Below are positions 28,048 to 37,726 of a stretch of DNA of 64,000 nt, piece after piece (position 1 is the stretch's first letter; each line of letters opens with the position of its first letter). Source of the DNA: Caecitellus pseudoparvulus. Taxonomy: Eukaryota > Bigyra: Bicosoecida. The stretch is taken from positions 62,001-126,000 of the forward strand of contig CBFFRQ010000048.1 in the NCBI GenBank assembly GCA_965644315.1, in the 5' to 3' direction. The notes under the pieces are model-generated. The model searched no databases. It was given only the letters and a program-made list of their open reading frames with translations, and was not told where the DNA came from. The translations under genes were made by a program, and so were the position numbers.

Positions 28048-29255
28048 GCAGAGCTGGCCCACGCGTGCAGGGCGATGGCGCTGTCCAGCACTGTCCCAGC
28101 GTCGTGCAGTGCCTGCAGCCAAGTGAGGGGAATGCCGCCACCCCCCTCGTCGTCTGCGACCAGCTGGTCCACGGGGCGGCTGGACATGCCTGCGATGGCG
28201 TCGGCGGCATCAGGCTGCAGGCCGAAGGCAGCTCCTGCCAGACTGCCGTACACCGCCCCCGCGGTGTCTGCGTCATCCCCCAACCCCACCACGGCCAGAG
28301 CACCAGTAGTGAAGCTGTCAGCGTGGTGCAGAGCCCAGAGAGCGGCCTCGAGCGTGTGGCTGACGTTGCTGGTGGCGGCGATGTCCGGGGGGCTCCGGCG
28401 CTTGTAGGAGCCGCCAGCGATGGCGACGATGCGGGGATGGGGTGTCATGGGCCCACCCTCCGCTTCGCGCTCCGACGGATGGCGCCACGCCCCGCACCAC
28501 TCCTCCAGGAACTGCGGCAGGGCCACGTCGTCCAACACCGCACTGCGGGGCTGCCCCGCCACCAAGGCTGTGTTGATGTGCGCCAAGAGGCCTGCTGCCT
28601 GGAGGCAGGCTGCCGTGGAGTGAGTCGTCAGGCTGCACGCTGCAGCGTGTGTGGCCACGGCAACTGGCGTGAGCCCCAGCGGCGCCAGGGCGATGGCGAG
28701 CGGGGCAGCGCGCATGATGCCGCCGTTGCTGCCCTCTCCTACACTGCTCGGCGGCGGTGCCAGCCAGGGCGCCGCTTGCCACCCCTCCCGCGTCAAGGCA
28801 GCGCGAACCTGGCGCCCGACATCGATGGCCTTGCCGGGCACACTGGACCAGTGGCCCTCCTTCAACCAGCGGCGGAAGGCAGTCAGCTGTGCAACGGCAG
28901 CTTTGGGACAGGGATGGCCCTGGTCTGTGCCCAAGCCTGTCTCCGTGATGGCGTGGGCCAGGGCCAGGGCCATGCTGGTGTCGTCAGTGAAGTGCCCTGG
29001 GCCAGGCAGGCTCGGGTTGCCGGGCCAGTGGTGGAAGGCATCTGGGTCCAACAGGGCAGCCTCTGTGATGGGTGGGAAGGAGCCGGGGGCATGGCCTTCC
29101 ACTGCTGTGCCCAGCGCGTCCACCAGAGCGCTGCCGAGCATGCATGCGATGCTGCGTGAGAGGCTGATGCTGCACTGGTGTGCTGCCGTTGCGGCCAGTT
29201 TGGCGGCAGCTGCTTGCAATGCAGCCATGGCGTGCAGAGACGCGCAGTGTTTCAC
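28005..29255 (-). CDS. ADP-ribosylglycohydrolase family protein (DraG/ARH-like)
   Basis: A 416-residue frame from 29255; an ATG at 29228 is an equally good start. Diagnostic motifs of the di-magnesium ADP-ribosylglycohydrolase fold are present: FTDDTSMALALA near residue 90, NGGIMRAAPLAIAL in the middle, and VVGLGDDADTAGAVYGSLAG near the C-terminus, the last supplying the second metal-binding Asp set. The family removes ADP-ribose from protein side chains (ARH1, ARH3, DraG). The substrate class cannot be fixed from sequence alone. An Ala-rich N-terminus of about 25 residues might be a targeting region. The 3' end overlaps the convergent small gene by 43 bp. Confidence 0.85.
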   Translation of the reverse strand: MKHCASLHAMAALQAAAAKLAATAAHQCSISLSRSIACMLGSALVDALGTAVEGHAPGSFPPITEAALLDPDAFHHWPGNPSLPGPGHFTDDTSMALALAHAITETGLGTDQGHPCPKAAVAQLTAFRRWLKEGHWSSVPGKAIDVGRQVRAALTREGWQAAPWLAPPPSSVGEGSNGGIMRAAPLAIALAPLGLTPVAVATHAAACSLTTHSTAACLQAAGLLAHINTALVAGQPRSAVLDDVALPQFLEEWCGAWRHPSEREAEGGPMTPHPRIVAIAGGSYKRRSPPDIAATSNVSHTLEAALWALHHADSFTTGALAVVGLGDDADTAGAVYGSLAGAAFGLQPDAADAIAGMSSRPVDQLVADDEGGGGIPLTWLQALHDAGTVLDSAIALHAWASSAQGPGAWPAASSAT

Positions 29256-29493
29256 AACGGGCGCGACAGTCGTGTATCAGTGCAACTGTTCCGCAGAACT
29301 GCTCTGTGCCGGGCCGGGCCGCCGCTTGGCGTGGTGAGCATGCGGAAGTTGCCTTCCTCAGTACCACATCTCGAGAGCGCACTGTGCCCTCACCCGCAAA
29401 ATTTCCATGCTTGTCATGCCCCCATGTGAAAAGTACGAGCAAGTTCCCACACCCCTTTGTTGTCCACCCCCCCCCGTACGCCTCTGCTGCAGC

Positions 29494-30398
29494 ATGGCAG
29501 GCAAGGCAGTCATCGGCAAGCTGTTTGCCGACCTTGGCTCCCAGCCAGCGCGCGCTGTGTACTGGTTTTGCGTCGCCAACGAGCTGCCAGTGGAGCTGGT
29601 CTTGACTCGCATCGCCAAGGGCGAACACCTCACGCCCTCCTTCAAGGAGGTGAACCCACTGGGGAAGATCCCTGCGTATGCCGAGAGTGACGGCTTCGCC
29701 CTGTCCGAATCGTACGAAGCGCAGAGCTCCCACGCCACGCAAGACCTGCACAGCAACGGCCCTTTCGCCCGACTGCGCTGCGCAGGAGCGCCATCATGAA
29801 GTACCTTGCACTTACACAGCCGGTGCAGGGGCATTGGTACCCGTCTCACCCCAGGGTGCAGGCGCACGTGGACATGGTGCGTTTCGCGTGCACTGCACGT
29901 GGCCGGACTCGAGTGGAAGTGCCACCGCCCTCCATCGCGCAGAACGTCCAATGGCAGCTGGGAAACTTGCGACCCCTTGCGAGACCCTGGGTGTTTGCAC
30001 GGGTCATGCGTCCTCTGCTGGGCCTGCCAATGACTCCTGACGTGCAGCGCGGCATTGACAACGCAGCGCAGCAAGCCACGCCACTGCTGCAGCAGCTGGA
30101 GGACTGGCTCACCGGGGCTTCTAGCTGTCAGCTGGGCTTCCAGGGCGGCGCCGTGTCGGCAGGCTGCGACGGTTTCCACACGTTTCTGGCGGGGACGGGG
30201 CAGCCGACCATAGCGGACCTGGCCGCAGCGTGCGAAGTGACGCAGTATGAATTGATGCCGGACTTCCACGAGGCGTACCTGGCCAAGCTGCCCGCCCTCG
30301 GCGCTTGGCTGCGCCACATGAAGACGCTGCCAGGGTACGCCCAGTCCCACAAGCTGCACAGCACCATCCGGCGCAAGGCTGCAGAGCTGCGCGTGTGA
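29494..30398 (+). CDS. Theta-class-like glutathione S-transferase
   Basis: Three exons, 29494-29711, 29786-29876 and 29943-30398, with introns of 74 and 66 bp, give 254 residues. The thioredoxin-fold domain contains VNPLGKIPAYAESDGFALSE, and splicing restores the conserved LSESSAIMKYLA glutathione-binding block. The helical domain contains GQPTIADLAAACEV, the usual N-capping motif of GSTs. The pattern is nearest to theta-class enzymes, which conjugate glutathione to electrophiles. The segment CQLGFQGGAVSAGCDG between the first helical stretch and FHTFLAG is longer than usual and could hide a further small intron. Both introns sit in the first half of the gene. Confidence 0.86.
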
Positions 30399-30408
30399 GG
30401 CGTCCACG

Positions 30409-32106
30409 TCAACCGGAGCCCCCCTCACCGCCCTCGCCCTTGCCCAGGCCGTCCAGCTCGCTGAGGAAGCCTTCGATGTCCAGCAGGTCAGGGTCATCTT
30501 CCGTTTCGCCGTGCGCTGCGCCGCCCTCCTCCCCATCCACCAGGTCAATGTCCGCTCCCATGGCCTCCAGCGCGTCAATTTCCGCAAACAATGCAGCATC
30601 GTCGTCTGACGCGTCCCCGCTGGCCGGTTGCCCCGCGGCTGCCGCTGCAGCAGCAGTGGACGGCGTCGTTGGCGCCGGTTCAGGGGCCTCCTCGGTCCCC
30701 TCTGCAATTCCAAAGGCCGGCTCAGGCAGGGTTGGCGGTGGCACGCTGGTCTGTTCACCCGCACCTGCATCTCCTGCAGCAGACCCTTGCGCCTCCGCCG
30801 CTGCTGCGGCTCTTGCCTGGGCCCGGGCTTCTTCTGCAGCAGCCTCGCGCCGCTCCTTCCGAGTGGCGATCTCGCCCCAGTACGAGTCCAGTGCACTCAG
30901 CATGGCGTCGAACGGCCCCTCCACTGTGCCCGGCCCTTCAGGTGTCTCTGATGACATGGGCTCAAACTTGCACTCGACGTAGGCCCGGGTGGGGTACCTG
31001 GGGTCGCTGGCGGCCATGTCCAGCTGTGTCTTGGAGAACCGCAGCAAGCCGTCTGAGATGAAACCCGTGTGAAACGCAGCACGGAAAATGGTCACGCGCA
31101 CGCCCCCACCCGTCGACCCGCTCCCCAAGTGCCTGCAACGCAGGAGAATGTCCCCACACATCGGCACGCCAACGTCAAAGGTGACACTGGGCGAGGCAGA
31201 GGGCACCCAGGCCGGCTCCACGAGCTCCCCGCCACTGGCGCGCAGGGAAGAGTGCAGGAGCTCGCCGCCCTTGAACACCTGCAGGTAGGGGGCACAGCCC
31301 CCCCCCTCTGGGCCCTCCCCAAAGGCAGGCACGCCGTGCAGCGTGACGGAGCGCAGCACCATGCAGGCGCTGCGAGGCTTGATGCCTTGCAGGACGCTGG
31401 CGAAGTAGCCCATGTACCGGCGTTGGGAGGGGATGGAGAGGGTGTCCAGGGATCCACCACGGGCCTCGCAGGCTGCGTCCAGGGCCAGGAGGGGGCTGTC
31501 GGACTGCCCCATCCACGCCAGCAGCACGGCAGCCACGCTCAGGCTGCGGCCCCGCCCGTTCATGCAGTGCACCACAGCCACATTGGCGGGGTCGGCGGCC
31601 AGCCAGCCCTCCATGGTGGTGGCCAATTTGAAGAGGAGGCCCAGGGGGGGGGCGGGGTACCCTGGGAACTTGTACGTGAGGACCTGGTTGTGGAAGGCGT
31701 CTGCGTCGTACTCCTCCTCTGACAGGTTCCACACCATGAACTTGTCCCCGTGCCGGGAGGTGAGCATGCTGGCCACCACGCCGGCGTCGTTGGGCCTGAG
31801 GCGGGAGGGGGGTGAGGTGGCGTGGGGGGGGGGTGCGGCGCGACCACGTGTGTGCGCACCGGGCGGCAGCACGCACGACTTGATGCGGGTGGAGGAGGAG
31901 GCGGGGAAGTTCATGACCATCAGGCGTGGCGTGATGTAGGTGAGGTCCAGGCTGCCCCAGGCGGCTTCCTTGGCCGTCGTCTCCATACCCTCCCGCATCT
32001 GGTCCAGGCTGGGAATGCCCTCTGTCATAGCGCTGACCTTGCTTCCTAGCTGGGACACGGAGTCCCGCACGAAGGACATGAAGCTCATGGCTGCGCTGGG
32101 TGGCAA
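30409..32106 (-). CDS. PTEN/auxilin-like dual-specificity phosphatase with C2 domain
   Basis: Two exons, 32106-31877 and 31795-30409, around an 81-bp stop-free intron, give 538 residues. The start resembles the phosphatase-like region of tensin, PTEN and auxilin: LDLTYITPRLMVMNFP, RHGDKFMVWNLSEE and YKFPGYPAPPL. The active-site loop is HCMNGRGRS, an intact CX5R with Cys near residue 154. A C2-like domain follows (RSACMVLRSVTLHGVPAF, then FRAAFHTGF and YVECKFEPM). The last 130 residues are acidic and disordered, ending in a Leu/Asp/Glu-rich motif (LDIEGFLSELDGL). Such proteins bind or dephosphorylate phosphoinositides or act in clathrin uncoating. No J domain or kinase domain is present. The stop is 10 bp from the convergent GST stop. 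Confidence 0.8.
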   Translation of the reverse strand: MPPSAAMSFMSFVRDSVSQLGSKVSAMTEGIPSLDQMREGMETTAKEAAWGSLDLTYITPRLMVMNFPASSSTRIKSCVLPPGAHTRGRAAPPPHATSPPSRLRPNDAGVVASMLTSRHGDKFMVWNLSEEEYDADAFHNQVLTYKFPGYPAPPLGLLFKLATTMEGWLAADPANVAVVHCMNGRGRSLSVAAVLLAWMGQSDSPLLALDAACEARGGSLDTLSIPSQRRYMGYFASVLQGIKPRSACMVLRSVTLHGVPAFGEGPEGGGCAPYLQVFKGGELLHSSLRASGGELVEPAWVPSASPSVTFDVGVPMCGDILLRCRHLGSGSTGGGVRVTIFRAAFHTGFISDGLLRFSKTQLDMAASDPRYPTRAYVECKFEPMSSETPEGPGTVEGPFDAMLSALDSYWGEIATRKERREAAAEEARAQARAAAAAEAQGSAAGDAGAGEQTSVPPPTLPEPAFGIAEGTEEAPEPAPTTPSTAAAAAAAGQPASGDASDDDAALFAEIDALEAMGADIDLVDGEEGGAAHGETEDDPDLLDIEGFLSELDGLGKGEGGEGGSG

Positions 32107-32487
32107 TGCGTGAAACGCGGGGGAAACACCACCCGCCGCAGCGTACCGCGTCGTCGACGCAGCTGCCCACCAGGCCAGCCCTGGAGGGAGGTAGCCAGTG
32201 GACGGCAGTGTGGGAAGAAAATGGGCATGTCACTCTAGCGCGTGGGCTATGTTGTGGCATGGGAATTTGACACTTGGCGGGCTTCCTCTCCTTTGATGCG
32301 ACAGCGCGGCGCAATGCCCGGCACGCCCTGCGAGCCGTCCAAAGCACGCGCAGCTCCACAACGAAAACATCCACTGCACCAAGCTTTCGGGCCATTCCCG
32401 AATCGGCAATGCCGAGCATCCTCACCCCCTCTGTCCACTCCGGTGAGCAGGCCTGCTTGCCTGCACGTTTCAGCCGGCCTGCTCACC
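32107..32487. promoter_or_regulatory. Shared upstream region of phosphatase and methyltransferase genes
   Basis: This 381-bp stretch lies between divergent starts at 32106 (minus) and 32488 (plus). An open frame from 32242 runs into the methyltransferase but is low-complexity, so I regard it as 5' UTR. No other gene is seen. Confidence 0.35.
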
Positions 32488-34086
32488 ATGCAGGAAGTGG
32501 CTCCGCCCACCCCCGCTCCGGCCAGCGTGGACGATGAAGGCAAAGTGCTCCTGCTCTCTGGCCTGGCACTGGCCACATTGTGGTCTGCTGGCTCTTTGAC
32601 AGGGCGCTGGGCGCGGACGCCTGCTCCAGTGCCTCTCTCTGTCGCTGAGCGCGTGGGCCGGCTGGTGGCCGGGCTGACCGGCCTCCTCAGCATCGCGGCC
32701 GTGGCCCATTTCGGCCGACTGTGCAGTCAAGGGCCGGTTCTCAGTGGATGGTTGCTGCTTGCTTGCATTTCCTGCCTCGTGGCAGGCTTGGCAGCGCTCA
32801 CACTGTCTGCTGTGCGGCATGGAGTGTGGGTCAGTTCCTGCTGCGCTGCGTTGCTCCTCGGTGGCGCCTTGTCAGCCCTGGCACACAAAGCGCGGGTGAA
32901 TGCGTTCAGCGGCCCTTCTGTCCATGGGCGAGAGGTGTTTGACTGGGTGGATGTGCCTGAGTGGGCCAGTTTTGAGAACGCGCTATGCTTTGCGGCCCTG
33001 GCCTGCTTTACCTGGGCCGCTTCTGGCGTGGTGGGTGCTAACGCTGGGTTGGGCCGCGCCTTGGGCAGCGCAGAGGTGGCTCTTTGCGTGGAAGACCTGC
33101 GTGTCAGCAGCAGCAGCAGTCGAGGAGATGAAGCTACGCAAGGTGCTGAGGCACATCAGCACGACATCATTCCCGCCGGCTTGTCGGCACTGGATTTGTC
33201 CTCCGTGTACGACGCACTGGGGCGGGCGCAGGACTACGAACGCCTGTACACAGACGCAGCCGTTGCATGTGCGCTGAGCGCGCTGCCCGCAGCGCCCACG
33301 CAGCGCGTGGTGGAGGTGGGCTGCGGCACAGGCCGACAGGGCCTGAAGTTGCTCAGCGCAGGGCAAGCAGTGCGGTACCTCGGCCTGGACGTCTCCAGCA
33401 CCATGGTGGCGCTGACGAAGGAGACACTGGTGGGTGGCGGGTGGAAGGACTGGCGCCGCAGTGCGGATCCCGGGGCTGGGCAGCCGGAAGCGCAGCTGCT
33501 GGCCTGGCTGGCTGGCTGTGATGCGCCAGCCGGGGCGGCACAGCAGCTTGCAGACGCCCTGGCTGGGCCGCTGGACGGCAGAGTGCAGGAAGAGGAGGAG
33601 GAGGGGGGCGCGAGCGGGCAGGCAGCAGGCTCCTTCTCTGTCCTGCAGGTTCAGGGCGACTGCACCCTGCCGTGGCTTGGCCCGCACACTGCCGATGTCA
33701 TGGTGGCTTGCTACGTGCTGGATGCACTGAGCACGACCCAAGGTCGCGCACTTGTGCGCGCGGCACACCGGGCCCTCTCCCCGCGTGCTGACGCTGAGGC
33801 TGGCGGGTGCCTGGTGCTGGTCAGCCTGACGTTTGGTCGCACGGCACTGGCGGCGGGGGTGACCCGGGCATGGGGCTCTGTGTATGCGAGCAACCCAGCC
33901 CTCATGGGTGGCTGCAGGCCCCTTTCCCTGGCGGGGCTCGTGCAGACAGCTGAGTTGGAGGATGGTTGCTGGCGTGTGTTGAAGCATGACTTTGTCACGC
34001 AGCTGGCGCTGACTTCTGAAGTGTTGGTTGTGCAGGCAGTTCGAGCCCCACAGAGCGCCAACGAGGACCTGCAAGATGAGGACTGA
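32488..34086 (+). CDS. Membrane-anchored class I SAM-dependent methyltransferase
   Basis: The preferred start is 32488 (MQEVAPPTPAPAS), giving 532 residues; an upstream in-frame ATG is at 32242. The N-terminal 180 residues contain about five hydrophobic segments, including VLLLSGLALATLWSAGSL, GWLLLACISCLVAGLAALTL and ALCFAALACFTWAASGVVG. The C-terminal half has a Rossmann-type methyltransferase: motif I VVEVGCGTGRQGLKL, motif II with the acidic residue in YLGLDVSS, and motif IV VMVACYVLDAL. An acidic Glu-rich insertion (QEEEEEGG) interrupts the fold. The fusion of a polytopic membrane domain with a methyltransferase suggests a lipid or membrane-associated substrate, but this is inference. Confidence 0.72.
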   Translation: MQEVAPPTPAPASVDDEGKVLLLSGLALATLWSAGSLTGRWARTPAPVPLSVAERVGRLVAGLTGLLSIAAVAHFGRLCSQGPVLSGWLLLACISCLVAGLAALTLSAVRHGVWVSSCCAALLLGGALSALAHKARVNAFSGPSVHGREVFDWVDVPEWASFENALCFAALACFTWAASGVVGANAGLGRALGSAEVALCVEDLRVSSSSSRGDEATQGAEAHQHDIIPAGLSALDLSSVYDALGRAQDYERLYTDAAVACALSALPAAPTQRVVEVGCGTGRQGLKLLSAGQAVRYLGLDVSSTMVALTKETLVGGGWKDWRRSADPGAGQPEAQLLAWLAGCDAPAGAAQQLADALAGPLDGRVQEEEEEGGASGQAAGSFSVLQVQGDCTLPWLGPHTADVMVACYVLDALSTTQGRALVRAAHRALSPRADAEAGGCLVLVSLTFGRTALAAGVTRAWGSVYASNPALMGGCRPLSLAGLVQTAELEDGCWRVLKHDFVTQLALTSEVLVVQAVRAPQSANEDLQDED

Positions 34087-34531
34087 GCTTGATGCCGTTC
34101 GGAGAGTCCGGCATGCGCGGGTGGCAGGTGTGTGAAGCGAATGGTGGCCTTGGTGGGGGGGGGCGACTTTGCACACTTTGGCCCCCTCCGCCCAGCACCG
34201 CAGCAGCTTCGGTAAGCAGTCAAACTCAAAAAGTTCAAACCGAATGCACTTCCAAAAAGGAGCTGAATAACGAAGTAACTCAATTGAGCTCAAGGCAGGC
34301 AACTACGTGCCACGGCAGCGCAGGACTCGTTTGCGGAATTTGTGCACGCAGCAAGAATCGCGCGTGCAGCTGCAAGTGTCGCTTGAAGTTCAGCTGGGTA
34401 CGTGCCGAGCAGCATTTGTGTATGCGATCTGCGGTAGCAGTCTGCTTCGCCGCGTGTGGACTGGATGTGACCTTTGCCCTCGACTTCGTGCTGATGTCCC
34501 AGCACGCCACTTTGCGCCGCATCACACAGAC
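34087..34531. other. Intergenic region upstream of DIS3L2
   Basis: This 445-bp stretch lies between the methyltransferase stop and the preferred DIS3L2 start. It is AT-richer from 34200 to 34350. The DIS3L2 frame is open back to 34307, but the added residues are low-complexity Cys/Arg sequence. No RNA gene was found. Confidence 0.35.
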
Positions 34532-37500
34532 ATGGCCGACGAGGGATCCAGCCCTGCCAAGGGGACTCCCACCCGGCATGAGAGAGGAGGAAAGCAGGGC
34601 GGCAGACGCCGTGGCAGTGGCTCCAAGCGTGGTGAGAAGGCTGCAGGTAGGCAAGGGGGAAGTGGTGGAGCTAGTGCAGCCACCACGCCAAGCCGGCGTC
34701 GAGGCAGCGCTAGCAAGTCCAGCAGTGGCAAGAAGAGCGGCAAGGGCTCTTACGAGCGGTACATGAAGCTGGGATCCATGCTGGTTGGCCTGGAGAAGGG
34801 GGAGCTTTTCATGGGCAGCCTCCGCATCAGTTCGCGGAATCGGCACTTGGCCTTCGCCGCTGTGCCTGGCCTGCCTGCTGACGTCGTCGTGGACGGCGTG
34901 CCCACGCGCAACCGGGCTCTGAACCGCGACATTGTCGTGCTCAAGTTGGACCCCCAAAAGGACTGGCGCAAGCGCAGCGCTGACAAGGACATGGCGGAGG
35001 CGACAGCAGCGGCCGCCGCCGGCGAGGCTGGCGCGACAGCTCCCCAGGAGGCAGTGCCTGGCGACGGCCCTCTCCCAGAGGAAGACGCACCCATCGCAGA
35101 GGGCCTGTGGAAGCCGTCTGTGGATCTGGCTTCCCACGGAGCCGTGTTTGGCGGGGCGGACCGCGAGACGTCCCTGGCAGCCCTGGGCCTGACGGAGGAG
35201 GATGTGGAGGCTCTGGGGCCACTGGACCCCGAGGTCCTCTCCCGAGTCGCGCAAATGCCCAAGGACCTGGGCGGCGAGACCGTGCAGCGGACCAAGGCGG
35301 CACTGCTGAGCCTGCTCAAGGTGGCCCAGGTCAGCCACGAGGAGTTCCTGCAGCCAACAGGGAGTGTCGTGGGTATCCTGCAGGAGCGGGGCTCCCGGGA
35401 TGCTGTGGGCGTGTTGCTGCCCAAGTACGGGGACTTGCCCCCTGGCGCCCCCGTGCCGCAGAGCCACAACCAGGTGCGCCTGGCCCCCCTGGACCAGCGC
35501 ATCCCCTGGATCATGATCCCTCGCGAGGACGCGCCCCCTGAGTTCCTGGCAAACCCAGAGGCCTTTGCCACGACCCTGTTCCGAGGCACCATCACGCGGT
35601 GGTCAGAGCATTCCAACTTCCCCCTTGGCCACCTGGCTGAGAGCCTGGGGCAGGCTGGGGACATCGAGGCAGAGACACAGGCCCTGCTGAAGGCCAACGG
35701 CATCTCCGACGAGCCTTTTTCGGAGGAGGTGATGGAGAGCCTGCAGGAGTTCCTGCCCCGCGTGCACGGCGACGAGTTCGACATCCCGGAGGAGGAGGTA
35801 GCCCGCCGGCGCGATCTCAGGTCAACCCGCATCTTCTCCATCGACCCGTGGTCGGCACGCGACCTTGACGATGCGCTGCACGTCACGCCACTTCCCGACG
35901 GCACCGTTGAGCTTGGCGTGCACATTGCCGACGTATCCTACTTCGTCCGCCCGGATACGGCCCTGGACAGGGAGGCCGCTGAGAGGGCCACCAGTGTGTA
36001 CCTCGTGCAGCGGGTGCTGCCCATGCTGCCTCGCCTGCTGTGCGAGAGCCTGTGCAGCCTGAACCCCGGCGTGGACCGCCTGGCCTTCTCCTGCATCTGG
36101 CGCATGACCCGGAATGGAGACCTGGTGGGGGATGCGCCATGGGTGGGGCGCACTGTCATCCGCTCCTGTGCCAAGCTGGACTACGGCACGGCACAGAAGC
36201 TCATTGATGGGGCCTTGGAGCTGGACGAGGAGGGGCACGTGAAGGCGGCGCCGGACGGCGAGGGCGTCGTGGATGGCATCCCTGAGGACGTCTGGCCTGC
36301 GGAGCGCCGACCCTCTGACGGTGTGGACCCCGGCGCGGTGGTGTCTGATGTGCAGCTGATGAACAGCATCGCCAAGGGCAGGCGCGCCAAGCGTTTCCTG
36401 GCCGGTGCCATCAGCCTGAACCGCAACAAGATGTCTGTGCAGCGGGACCGCGACGGGAACCCCGTCGCACTGCGATCATACCCCATCCACGACTCCAACC
36501 GCCTTGTGGAGGAGTACATGCTGCTGGCCAACTACCTCGTGGCACAGCACCTCATCCACCACGCCGGCAGCAAGGCAGTCCTGCGCGACCACCCGCCGCC
36601 CCTGGCACGCAAGGTGCCGCTCGTCGAGCAAGCCATTCGAAAGCTAGGTTTTCCGAACTTTCAGTGGCGTTCCGGCCGCACCCTGCAGGCGTCCCTGCTG
36701 CGCATCAAGGATGAAGCGCAGACACTGGTGCAGGAGCAGCAGGACCGCATCGCCGCCAAGCTGGCCCAGCAGCTGGCACAAGAGGACGGCCAGGATGAGC
36801 TGCAGCTTCCACCTGAGTTGACGCCTGAGCTCGTGCAGGCTGGCATTGAGTCCATGGTCATGGGACCCATGAAGCCAGCGGAGTACTTTACTGTGGGCAC
36901 CCGCAACGCGTCCAAGTGGAAGCACTACGGACTGGGCATTCCCTACTACACGCACTTCACCTCCCCCATCCGCCGGTACGCGGATGTCATGGTGCACCGC
37001 CTGCTGCAGGCGACTCTGGACGGCCCAAAGGCAGTGGAGGCGGTGGGGGACTCGGCCCGCTTCGCCGAGCAGTGCGAGCACTGCAACGAGCGCAAGTTCG
37101 CAGCCAAGGGCGCCCAGGAAATGAGCGACCAAGTGTTCATGTGCCTGTACTTGAAGCGGCACCCGACAGAGAAGGTCGGCATCGTCACTGACGTGTCGGG
37201 CAGTCGGTGGTTCAACGTGGCTGTGCCCGAGTGGGGTCTGGAGTGCTCCGTCCACGTTGACCGCCTTGGCGGCGAGGGGGACTTCGACGAGGCCAAAGGG
37301 CAGCTCCTCATCACACCGGCTGAGAAGGAAGGCGAGGAGGCGGAGGCCGCCCCCCGTGAAGGCGGCCCCAGCAAGTACACCGTGCGCACCCTGATGCCCA
37401 TTAGGGTGCTGCTCGTGGCACGCACGAACACTCTGCCCATCGACTATGAGATGATCCCCGTGGACCTCGTGCCGTGGAACGGACCAGCCGTGCAGGACGC

Positions 37501-37693
37501 CCTGAAGCAGGCCCAGGCGGATGGCATCCTGCAAGAGGCGGCGCCGGAGGCGGCGGCAGGGGCAGGGGACGCCGCGGCGGATCCGTCCCTCCTCGTCACG
37601 GCGGTGACTGGGCTGGACTCGTCGGCCAGCTTCGCTGGCAGTACGCTGTCGTCGCACGGAGGCGCGGCCATGGAGATGGAGGGGCAGGCATGA
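34532..37693 (+). CDS. DIS3L2: DIS3L2-type 3'-5' exoribonuclease
   Basis: From the preferred ATG at 34532 the protein has 1053 residues and no intron. A basic, low-complexity N-terminus precedes the first cold-shock domain (YMKLGSMLVGLEKGELFMGS). The second cold-shock region has SVVGILQERGSRDAVGVLLP. The RNB catalytic domain begins FSIDPWSARDLDDAL, with the four Mg-binding Asp residues at 438, 444, 446 and 447, and continues with ATSVYLVQRVLPMLPRLLCE and YTHFTSPIRRYADVM. An S1-like C-terminus follows. There is no PIN domain, which distinguishes it from DIS3 and marks the DIS3L2 branch that degrades uridylated RNAs in the cytoplasm independently of the exosome. It converges on the SET gene with 33 bp between stops. 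Confidence 0.92.
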   Translation: MADEGSSPAKGTPTRHERGGKQGGRRRGSGSKRGEKAAGRQGGSGGASAATTPSRRRGSASKSSSGKKSGKGSYERYMKLGSMLVGLEKGELFMGSLRISSRNRHLAFAAVPGLPADVVVDGVPTRNRALNRDIVVLKLDPQKDWRKRSADKDMAEATAAAAAGEAGATAPQEAVPGDGPLPEEDAPIAEGLWKPSVDLASHGAVFGGADRETSLAALGLTEEDVEALGPLDPEVLSRVAQMPKDLGGETVQRTKAALLSLLKVAQVSHEEFLQPTGSVVGILQERGSRDAVGVLLPKYGDLPPGAPVPQSHNQVRLAPLDQRIPWIMIPREDAPPEFLANPEAFATTLFRGTITRWSEHSNFPLGHLAESLGQAGDIEAETQALLKANGISDEPFSEEVMESLQEFLPRVHGDEFDIPEEEVARRRDLRSTRIFSIDPWSARDLDDALHVTPLPDGTVELGVHIADVSYFVRPDTALDREAAERATSVYLVQRVLPMLPRLLCESLCSLNPGVDRLAFSCIWRMTRNGDLVGDAPWVGRTVIRSCAKLDYGTAQKLIDGALELDEEGHVKAAPDGEGVVDGIPEDVWPAERRPSDGVDPGAVVSDVQLMNSIAKGRRAKRFLAGAISLNRNKMSVQRDRDGNPVALRSYPIHDSNRLVEEYMLLANYLVAQHLIHHAGSKAVLRDHPPPLARKVPLVEQAIRKLGFPNFQWRSGRTLQASLLRIKDEAQTLVQEQQDRIAAKLAQQLAQEDGQDELQLPPELTPELVQAGIESMVMGPMKPAEYFTVGTRNASKWKHYGLGIPYYTHFTSPIRRYADVMVHRLLQATLDGPKAVEAVGDSARFAEQCEHCNERKFAAKGAQEMSDQVFMCLYLKRHPTEKVGIVTDVSGSRWFNVAVPEWGLECSVHVDRLGGEGDFDEAKGQLLITPAEKEGEEAEAAPREGGPSKYTVRTLMPIRVLLVARTNTLPIDYEMIPVDLVPWNGPAVQDALKQAQADGILQEAAPEAAAGAGDAAADPSLLVTAVTGLDSSASFAGSTLSSHGGAAMEMEGQA

Positions 37694-37726
37694 GGGGCGC
37701 GCCGGGGGGGGTGTGCGTGCATTGTT

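Noticed and set aside
29358-30896. 512-residue minus-strand frame
   Set aside because: Antisense to the GST exons and out of frame with the phosphatase gene.
34200-34350. tRNA-like sequence with a GTTCAAACC-type box
   Set aside because: I could not pair an acceptor stem or find an A box at the right distance.
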